Origin: Blasia pusilla
Lineage: Eukaryota; Marchantiophyta; Marchantiopsida; Blasiales
DNA length: 64,000 nt
NCBI GenBank assembly: GCA_050084515.1
Contig: CM114273.1
Coordinates: 23,064,001 to 23,128,000, forward strand
Direction of reading: 5' to 3'
Part shown: one piece after another, positions 56,000 through 64,000 of the stretch
Layout of the letters: each line of letters begins with the position of its first letter
How positions within the stretch are numbered: the stretch's first letter is position 1
The notes under the pieces: generated by a model
Databases searched by the model: none
What the model was told of the DNA's origin: nothing
Seen by the model: the letters and a program-made list of their open reading frames with translations, nothing else
Made by a program: the position numbers and the translations under genes

Positions 56000-58465
56000 T
56001 TGGGAAGAAGTATAGATAGAAGATGGAACATTAAGAAGATGCCAATGCAAGTATTGTTCCTATTCTATCAAAACCTATCATAGCACGCAGATCGTGGAGC
56101 ATTTTACACGAGAGAGATGAAAGACAAAGGATGGGAATCAAGATACCCATTATGCCAAATTATGTATGAAGGTCCCTCCCAGCATGCAACGGGATCTCCA
56201 AAATAGGGTACTAGTGGGAAATGGACAAAGAAGGGAAGCGAGACCTTCAAGTGAAGTGGAAGAGACGACTCTATTACAAATAGGTTCGCAATAGACAAGA
56301 AAAAATGTTTATCTTGTGCAAAATGTTCATGGGGTTGCAGACATGCCACCAAGTCATAGTCTCAAGAAATGAAGAGGAGTTGTTGGGCCCATTCGAGGGA
56401 GTAGTAGTTCCGGGAAGAAGCAAGACGATATGAGGGATTCTTTCAACATCCATGGAATAGAAGTTACGAATGACATGTGGGCGAAGCATTTCTACAAATG
56501 TGGAATACCATTCAACGTAGTACGACAAGATGCTTTCAAACAAGTAGTGTTGGCAAGAAAAAAGATGACGTGTTACTCAAGTCCTAGTTACAATTTGTTG
56601 CGCATCACCCTACTTGAGAAACATATGGAGAAGGTGAAGGAAAAGGTGGATGGGATCTTGAAAAATTTGCGTTTGGGGGCCACAATCATAATAGATTCTT
56701 GGACCAATATGAGAAGCAAGTATTTTGTGAACATAATGGTCTCATGTCCACAAGGTGAGGTCATGATTGAGTCGGTAGATACCAAGGGGGAATCCCAAAT
56801 TGCGGAATGGTTGGCAATTCACATAAAGAGGACTATCATGCGCATTGGTCCAGAGAATGTGTTGCAACTTGTGATAGAAAATGCTAGCAATGAGCAAGCA
56901 TTAGGGAGACTTATCGAAGCTAAGTTCTCTCATATTCTTTGGGTCGGATGGGTATCACATTCTCTTGATCTAGTATGAGAAGAGTGGGATAAATGGCCTT
57001 GGGTGGACGTGATTTTTGCACAAGCTCGTGAGATTGTACTAGTATTTGTGAGGACTTGAACTTGGGTGATGGCCAAATTTATGGAAACCAATCCAGTAAA
57101 GAGATGATTGTTGCTTCCTGCAAAACACACACTTTGCCACTAATTCATCATGTTGGGACACGTCTTAGAATTGAGAGAGGTGTTCCATGCCATGCTTGCC
57201 ACCAATGCTTTTAGGGAGTATTTCACTAGCAGGGATGTGAGGAAAAGGGAGAAGGCATGAGAGATTGAGACTACTGTGGCCAATCACGATTTTTGGATCC
57301 AGGGTAAAGAGTTGTCTGTTGCGGCTCAACCAACTATTATTGTGTTGAGAGAGTGTGATGGTCATAAAGCAATGACAAGGCATATTTATCGACGTATATT
57401 TGAGATAATGTATGGAAGAGACTCGTTCCTTTCCTCTAACTTCATGGTCCAGTGTGGATGGAAGACATCGTGGTTATTTTGTCACAATGTCTAGAGCTAC
57501 GGAGATGGTCAATATCATTCCTAGGCGATGGGCACTTATCCACAACAAGTTACATGCAATAGGCTACATTCTCACCCCTTAAAATCTACTTGATATTGTT
57601 CAAGACGTCACTTCAAATGTTGAGTGCATGAGAGATTTCAAACAATATCTGAAACTTTATGCAAAGGGGGTGCATGGCCTCAATGTCACCGAGGCTAATT
57701 CTTATGTGGTTACTTGCTTGCGAGAGTTGGGCATCAGTATGAACCATCAGGAACTATTTTTGGATGAGTTTGGTAGGACGATGTTGATTTACTTGGCCCC
57801 TCTAACTTATGGAGCATGCACGGTCAAGGTGCTCCAACATTGCGCTTCGTGGCTAAGTCCATATTAGCACAAGTGGTTTCATCTTCTTCAGCGGAGAGAA
57901 ATTGGAATAGTTATGGTTTCATCCACAACAAGCACAAGAATAAATTGACCAACGAGCGTGCCAGGGATTGGTGTACATCTTCACAAACTCAAGGTTTGGA
58001 GATAAGGGTGTTTCTCGCAAATCAAGACAAGCACTCTTGTACGAGCAATAGTTTTTTGAAAGGAATGCACATGAACAAGCTAGAAGGGTACTAGAAGATG
58101 GTACTGAATCTAGCTTGCATGCAAGAAACCGTGATGGTAATCATGAAGATAACCTTGACTTGCAAGATGAGGACCCAGAGGAGGTGGATGTGATATATGG
58201 AATTCATGGCATCGAAGGGAGAGAGGATACTCATATCGGCAACACTGAAAATTTTGACTCCGAGGGGCTTGGAAGATACGAAGATGATGATATTCTCATA
58301 CCTATGGTGCCAAACTCTCAACCCGTCAATCATGGCATGGATAGTTCATACATTTCCTCCGATGATGAAACAACTGCAATAGGAACTATGGAACTTCGAA
58401 CTATTGAGTCGCCAAATTACCACTTACATCTTAATCCACCGGACCAAACCATAGACCTAGATTAG
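56000..58465 (+). pseudogene. hAT transposase pseudogene (BED-like, DUF659 and dimerisation regions)
   Basis: Around 56050-56100 a broken frame reads CKYCSYSIKTYH, which could be the start of a BED-type zinc finger. The intact frame 56430-56978 covers DUF659: FNIHGIEVTNDMWAKHFYKC, ATIIIDSWTNMRSKYFVNIM, VSCPQGEVMIESVDTKG, VLQLVIENASNEQALGRLIE and AKFSHILWVGWVSHSLDLV. A stop follows, then shorter frames to 57815. The hAT C-terminal dimerisation motif is at about 57870-57960 (SSSSAERNWNSYGFIHNKHK, NKLTNERARD). The last part (58115-58465) is acidic (HEDNLDLQDEDPEEVDVIYG). Family members excise and reinsert DNA by a DDE mechanism. The usual TDNASN is IENASN here and several stops or frameshifts are present, so it is inactive. 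Confidence 0.85.
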
Positions 58466-58597
58466 AATAGTAATTAGTGAATTTAGTGAGATAGATTAGT
58501 AAATAGTTGTAGCAAACTTGTTTTGTGTTGACTTTTGTAAGAATGTCATTTTTATGACATTCCTTTTTATAACGTTCTCGCTAATAAAGAAATGATT

Positions 58598-61500
58598 TTT
58601 ACATTGAAGGTCAAATTGGTAAGTGTGATTTTTGAGCTCGTAGTCACAACTCCATTTTGCTCAAAACTTTGCAAGATTGCTACAAAGACAACTTGGGAAA
58701 GTTGGACATGATGAAAAATGAAAAAACCTTCTTTTCATTGAAGTTTTAATGGCTCAAAGCCAAAACTTACTTACCAATTTTTGAGGTTTTGGTCACAACT
58801 CCATTTGGGTGAAACTTGGCACGAGTGCTAGATGCACCTTGGAGACAATGTGGGCCAAATTTCAACTCAAGATGGAAAAGTTGGACAAGATGAAAAATTA
58901 AAGGACCTTCTTTTCATTCAAGGTTTAATGGTTCAAGTCCAACAAGAAGTTATTAATTTTGAGGTTTTCGTCACAACTCCATTTTGCTTGAAACTTGGCA
59001 AGCGTGGAACATACACCTTGGGGACTATGTGGGCCAAATTTCAGCTCAAGATGCAAAAGTTGGACAAGATGAAAAATTTAAAATTCCTATTTTCATTCAA
59101 ATTTTGATGGTTCGGGTCCAAAAAGGACATTTTCTTAAAGATTTTGCTCCCAACTCCATTTTCCTTGAAACAAAACAAGAGTGCTAGATGCAGCTTGGAG
59201 ACCATCTTGGCCAAATTTCAAAAATGAGTTATTAATTTGTGATGTTTTGCTCACAACTCCATTTTCCTTCAAACTTGGCAAGAGTGGAACATACACCTTG
59301 AGGACCATGTGGGTTAAATTTCAGCTCAAGATGGGAAATTTGGAGAACATGAAAAAAAAAACCCTATTTTCATTCACGGTTTGATGGTTCGAGTCCAAAA
59401 AGGAATTTTTTATTTTTTAGGTCTTGCTCCCAATTCCATTTTGCTTGAAACATAGTGAGAGTGCTAGATACAACTTGGAGACCATGTGGGCCAAATTTCA
59501 GCTCAAGATGTGAAATTTGGACAAGATGAAAAATGACAAAACCTTATTTCTATAGAAGGTCCGATGGTTTGAATCCAACAAGGAATTATTAATTTGTGAG
59601 GTTTTTCTCACAACTCCGTTTTCATTCAAACTAAGCAAGAGTTGAACATATACCTTGGGGACCATGTTGGCTAAATTTCAGCTCGAGATGAAAAAGTTGG
59701 ACAAGATGAAAAATCAAAAAGCCTATTTCCATTCAAGGTTTGATAGTTCGGGTCCAAAAAGGACTTTTTAATTTTTTTAGGCTTTTCTCCCTACTCCATT
59801 TTGCTTGAAACTTAGCGAGAGTGCTAGATGCAGCTTGGAGACCATGTGGGAAGAATTTGAGTTCCAGATGTGAAAGTTGCACAAGATGAAAAATGAAAAA
59901 ACTTTATTTCTATAGAAGGTCTAATGGTTTGGGTCCAAAAAATAGTTATTAATTTGTGAGGTTTTTCTCACAACTCCATTTTCCTTGAAACTTGACAAGA
60001 GTGGAACATGCACCTTAGGGACCATGTGGACCAAATTTTAGCTCAAGATGAGAAATTTGGACAAGATGAAAAATGAAAAAAAAAACCTATTTTCATTCAA
60101 GGTTTGATGGTTCGGATCCAAAAAGGATTTTTTTATTTTTGAGGTTTTTCTTTCAACTCCATTTTGCTTGAAACTTAGCGAGAGTAATAGAGGCAGCTTG
60201 GAGACCATGAAGGCCAAATTTCAGCTCAAGATGTGAAAGTTGGACAAGATGAAATATGAAAAAACCTTATTTCTCTAGAAGGTCTGATGGTTCTGGTCCA
60301 AAAAGGAATTATTAATATGAGAGGTTTTTCTCACAGCTCCATTTTGATTCAACCTTGGCAAGAGTGGAACATGCACCTTTGGAATCATGTCGGCCAAATT
60401 TCAGCTCGAGATGGAAAATTTGGACTAGATGAAAATTAAAAAAACCCTATTTTCATTCAAGGTTTTATAATTCGGGTCCAAAACCAACTTTTTAATTTTT
60501 TTAGGCTTTGCTTCCTACTCCATTTTTCTTGAAACTTAGCAAGAGTGCTAGATGTAGCTTGGAGACCATGTGGGCAGAATTTGAGCTCTAGATGTGAAAG
60601 TTGGACAAGATGAAAAATGAAAAAAGCTTATTTCTATAGAAGGTCTCATGGTTTGGGTCCAAAAAGGAGTTATTAATTTGTGAGGTTTCTCTCACAATTC
60701 CATTTTCCTTGAAACTTGGCAAGAGTGGAACATGCACCTTGGAGAAACATATGGGCTAGATTTCAGCTAAATATGTGAAAGCTGGACAAGATGAAAAATG
60801 AGAAACCTTATTTCTATTGAAGGTTTCGTGGTTCCAGTCCAAAAGGGAATTATTAATTTGTGAGGTTTTGGTCACAACTTTGTTTTTTTTTTAACTTGGT
60901 AAGAGTGGAACATGCACCTTGGGGACCATGTTGGAAAAATTTCAGATGAAAAATGAAAAAACCTTATTTTGATAGAAGGTCTGATGGTTGGGGTCGAAAA
61001 GGACTTACCAATTTTTCAGCTTGTGGTCCCAACTCCATTTTGCTTGAAACTTGGCAAGAGTGGAACATGCACCTTGGGGACCATGTTGGCCAAATTTCAG
61101 CTCAGGATGGAAACGTTGCATCAGATGAAAAATGAAAATACTTTCTTTTCATTCAAGGTTTCATGGTTCGAGTCCAAAAATGAGTTATTAAATTTTGAGG
61201 TTTTGCTCACAACTCAATTTTGCTTGAAACTAAGTAAGAAAGGAACATGCACCTTAGGAACCATGTTGGCCAAATTGTAGCTCAAGATGGAAAATGTATA
61301 CAAGATAAAAAATGAAAAAATCTTATTTTGAGAAAAGGTCTCATGGTTCGCGTCCAAAAAGGACTCGCCAATTTTCGAGCTTGTGGTCCTAACTCCATTT
61401 TTCTTGAAACTTGGTAAGAGTGGTAGATGTACCTTGGAGACCATGTGGGCCAAATTTCAGCTCAAAATGTAAAAGTTGTTTGAAACTTGGCAAGAGTGGT

Positions 61501-61742
61501 AGATGTACCTTGCAGACCATGTGGGCCAAATTTTAGCTCTAGATGGCAAAGTTTGACAAGATGAAAAATGAAAAGACCTTCTTTTCATTCAAGGTTTAAT
61601 GGTTCAGGTCCAAAAAGGAGCTACTAAATTTTGAGGTTTTTCTCACAAATCCATTTTGCTTGAAACTTGGCACGAGTATAATCTACATCTTGGGGACCAT
61701 GTTGGCCAAATTTCAACTCCAGATGGGAAAGTGGGACAAGAT
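58598..61742 (+). repeat. 180-bp satellite array, first block
   Basis: Tandem units of about 176-181 bp. Anchors at the CAACTCC phrase occur near 58974, 59151, 59255 (deleted unit), 59431, 59611, 59791, 59971, 60154, 60334, 60515 and 60695, and so on. Each unit reads ACTCCATTTTGCTTGAAACT, TGGCAAGAGTGG, CACCTTGGGGACCATG, TGGGCCAAATTTCAGCTCAA, GATGGAAAAGTTGGACAAGA, TGAAAAATGAAAA, TTTTCATTCAAGGTTTAATG and GTTCGGGTCCAAAAAGGA. From 58830 to about 60730 two variants alternate (GTGCTAGATGCAGCTTGGAG and GTGGAACATGCACCTTGGGG), a dimeric unit of about 360 bp. Open frames on both strands across the array are by-products of the repeat. Confidence 0.92.
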
Positions 61743-62281
61743 TGTTGGATTCTCAACATCCACTTCTCTAAGCACCATTAATCTCATTGGCCCCCTTGTA
61801 TGAGGAGTAGCCTTGTTTGATGGTTCTGACTTAGACGTCGGAGGAGTCATAATAATATGATGTAGGTGGTTTATGGAGTAGCGTTACTATGATTATCTAA
61901 CCCTATATTGCATTAGGGTGCGGAGCACCCTGATGCAATATAGGATTAGATAATCATATAGACCTCTGCGACGCATCAGGGTACGGGGCACCCTGATGCG
62001 TCGCAGAGGTCCAAGGTCGCAACCCTTGGTATGCCAAAAAGACGCAAGGGTCCAAATTTTTCTACTAATAGAAATGAATAAAAATAGGTACAAAACCCTA
62101 GTTTCCCGAGTAGTGAAATAGTCGGGAGCTGCAACGGTAGCGCCTTCTCGTATGTCGGGTTATCTCCATCTTCAGGTTCCATCGAAGCTCTTATGTGAGC
62201 GCACGGACGGACTAGGCCACGTTTTATCTCCAAGCTTTGTGATAGATTTCATTGATTTTGTCACTTTTTGATTTCTCAACA
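61743..62281. mobile_element. Insertion in the satellite, probable solo LTR
   Basis: The satellite is interrupted after GACAAGAT by about 540 bp beginning TGTTGGATTCTCAACATCC and ending TTTGATTTCTCAACA, after which satellite resumes (AAAAAATGAAAGAAACC). TG...CA ends and length suit a solo LTR. A clean target duplication is not visible. It contains two adjacent large hairpins (61888-61958 and 61961-62011). No coding content. Confidence 0.5.
61888..62011. repeat. Two adjacent long hairpins
   Basis: Hairpin 1: arms 61888-61921 and 61925-61958, 32 of 34 positions complementary, with a 3-nt loop. Hairpin 2: arms 61961-61982 and 61990-62011, 22 of 22 complementary, with a 7-nt loop. Their apices are related (GCATTAGGGTGCGGAGCACC and GCATCAGGGTACGGGGCACC), so one probably arose from the other by duplication with change of the outer arms. 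The function is unknown. Confidence 0.85.
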
Positions 62282-62283
62282 CA

Positions 62284-64000
62284 TTAAAAAATGAAAGAAA
62301 CCTTATTTTTATAGAAGGTCTGATTTAGACTTACCAATTTTTGAGCTTGTGGTCCCAACTCCATTTTACTTGAAACTTGGCAAGAGTGGTAGATGCACCT
62401 TCGAGACCATGTGGGCCAAATTTTAGCTCAAAATGGCAAATTTTGACAAGATGAAAAATGAAAGACCTTCTTTTCGTTCAAGGTTTAATGGTTCGGGTCC
62501 AAAAAGGAGTTATTCATTTTTTAGGTTTTTCTCACAACTCCATTTTTCTTGAAACTTGGCAAGAGTGGAACATACACCTTAGGGACCATGTTGGCTAAAT
62601 TTCAGCTCAAAATGGGGAAATGGGACAAGATGAAAAATGGAAAAAAACCTTATTTTGATAAAAGGTGTGATGGTTCAAGTCCAAAAAGGACTTACCAATT
62701 TTTGAGCTTGTGATTCCAACTTTTTTTTGCTTGAAACTTTGCAAGAGAGATAGATGCACCTTGGAGATCATGTGGGCCAAATTTCTGCTCAAGATGTGGA
62801 AGTTGGACAAGATGAAAAATGAAAAGACGACCTTTTCAATCAAGGTTTAATGGTTTGGGTCCACTACTTCATTATCAATTTTTGAGGTTTTTCTCACAAC
62901 TCTATTTGGCTTGAAACTTGGCAAGAGTGCAACATGCACCTTGGAGACCATGCTGAAAAACTTTCAGCCCAATATGAGAAAGTGAGACAAGATGAAAAAT
63001 GAAAAAACCTTATTTTGATAGAAGGTGTGATGGTTCGGGTCCAAAAAAGACTTACCAATTTTTGAGCTTGTGGTCCCAACTCCATTTTTCTTGAAACTTG
63101 GTAAAAGTGGTAGATGCACCTTGGAGACCATGTGAGCCAAATTTCAGCTCAAGATGGAAAATGTGAACAAGATGAAAATGAAAATACCTTCTTTTCATTC
63201 AAGGTTTAATGGTTCGGGTCCAAAAAGGACTTAACAATTTTTTGAGCTTGTGGTCCCAACTGAATTTTTCTTGAAAATTGACAAGAGTGGTAGATTTACC
63301 TTGGAGACCATGTGGGCCAAATTGCAGCTTAAGATGGAAAATTTGGACAAGATGAAAAATGAAAAGATCAAATCCAAGTTTAATGGTTCGAGTCCAAAAA
63401 AGACTTCCCAATTTTTGAGCTTATGGTCCCATCTCCATTTTGCTTGAAACTTGGCAAGAGTGGAAGATGCATTTTGGAAACAATGTTAACCAAATTTCAG
63501 CTCAAGATGGGAAAGTTGGACAAGATGAAAAATGAAAAGATCTTCTTTTCATTCAAGGTTTAATGGTTCAAGTCCAGAAATGAGTTATTAGTTTTTGAGG
63601 TTTTTCTCACAATTCCATTTTTCTTGAAACTTAGCAAGAGTGTAACATGCATCTTGGGGACCATGTTAGCCAAATTTCAGCTCAAGGTGGGAAAGTTGGA
63701 CAAGATGAAAAATAAAAAAAAGCTTAATTTGATAGAAGGTCTCATAATTTGGGTCCAAAAAGGACTTACCAACTTTTGAGCTTGTGGTTTGAACTCCATT
63801 TTTCTTGAAACTTGGCACAAGTGGTAGATGAAGTTTGGAGACCATGTTGGCCGAATTGAAGCTCAAGATGGGAAACTTGGACAAGATGAAAAATAAAAAG
63901 ACCTTCTTTTCACTCAAGGTCTAATGGGTCAGGTCCAAAAAGGAGTTATTAATTTTTGAGATTTTGCTCAAAACTCTATTTTGCTTGAGACTTGGTAAAA
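62284..64000 (+). repeat. 180-bp satellite array, second block, continuing past the window
   Basis: Same repeat as 58598-61742, with units anchored near 62356, 62536, 62716, 62896, 63076, 63256, 63431, 63611 and 63791. Strict two-type alternation is weaker here; most units carry GTGGTAGATGCACCTTGGAG or GTGGAACATGCACCTTGG variants. The array reaches the window edge, so its total length is unknown. Confidence 0.92.

Larger units (their letters stand above)
55090..58597 (+). mobile_element. hAT transposon with broken transposase gene
   Basis: Begins in a GC-rich subterminal array (about 55095-55262: GCGGGCTAGGGCG units), then an AT-rich leader, TATA box and transposase-like coding to 58465. Co-linear with 5500-7717 of the first hAT copy over its 5' part. 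The left terminal repeat (CAAGGTTG type) is not visible, and on the right the element runs into the satellite at about 58598 without a matching terminus, so both ends are lost or rearranged. Confidence 0.7.

Noticed and set aside
59377-59400. tRNA genes from GGTTCGAGTCC motifs
   Set aside because: No acceptor stem, D-arm or anticodon arm can be formed around them; they are a recurrent satellite segment.
58832-63917. Open frames on both strands within the satellite as genes
   Set aside because: They recur in every monomer in several frames (for example LKLGK-x-GTYTLGTMWAKFQL) and simply reflect a repeat with few stops.
1-64000. CRISPR arrays, bacterial operons, rRNA genes, organellar DNA or endogenous viral genes
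   Set aside because: No short regularly spaced repeats with unique spacers, no operon-like gene packing, no rRNA-like or organellar genes; retroelement relics lack any envelope-like gene.

Overview
This is a eukaryotic nuclear window, almost certainly from a plant. It holds one clear intact host gene: an intronless AP2/ERF transcription factor on the minus strand (16100-18136). It sits in a GC-balanced island of roughly 10-20 kb, and nearly everything else is transposon-derived or repetitive. AP2/ERF proteins with Ser/Pro/Asn-rich tails, hAT elements with DUF659 transposases and a Helitron-like element all point to a plant. The retrotransposon described below (DNMT3-like methyltransferase plus integrase-PHD) would fit a non-seed plant lineage better than a typical flowering plant, but that placement is inference. 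There are no bacterial operons, CRISPR arrays, or rRNA or tRNA genes.

Layout. 1-5235: decayed Ty3/gypsy element with LTR ends at 87 and 5235 and a hAT relic inside. 5431-7730: truncated hAT element with a GC-rich subterminal array. 8306-8381: perfect 33-bp-arm hairpin. 8550-9532: Helitron-like element. 9533-22289: gene island with the ERF gene, degenerate tandem repeats on both sides of it, and a 21-bp-arm hairpin at 19203. 22290-29355: AT-rich DNA with two hAT-type ends. 29356-31690: four long tandem units. 31695-32480 (minus) and 34335-39082 (plus): two relics of one Ty3/gypsy family that carries a DNMT3-like cytosine methyltransferase. 39083-40197 (minus): integrase ending in a PHD finger, then a short terminal repeat. 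40198-50200: mostly unannotatable intergenic DNA with small repeats. 50220-50745: unidentified coding relic. 51121-52135: microsatellite and a 64-bp tandem array, interrupted by a 312-bp element with a perfect target duplication. 53879-55085: more terminal repeats and a second PHD relic. 55090-58597: a hAT element with a recognisable but broken transposase. 58598-64000: about 27 copies of a 180-bp satellite, interrupted at 61743-62281.

Main discovery candidate. The plus-strand relic reads, in order, gag, two CCHC knuckles, aspartic protease (DSGA), DNMT3-like C5-methyltransferase (motifs I, VI, VIII, IX, X), then the N-terminus of reverse transcriptase. A second relic on the other strand preserves gag followed by the same methyltransferase segment, so the association is inherited by the family and is not a chance insertion. 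The neighbouring minus-strand piece, whose integrase ends in a C4HC3 PHD finger, may be the 3' half of the same family. Together they suggest a retrotransposon that could both write (DNA methylation) and read (PHD-histone binding) host chromatin marks. All copies here are dead: stops and frameshifts throughout, the catalytic Pro-Cys motif apparently deleted, and a 309-bp element inserted in the methyltransferase. Capture of cytosine methyltransferases by retrotransposons has been reported in a charophyte alga and in dinoflagellates, so the novelty here would lie in the host lineage and the combination with PHD.
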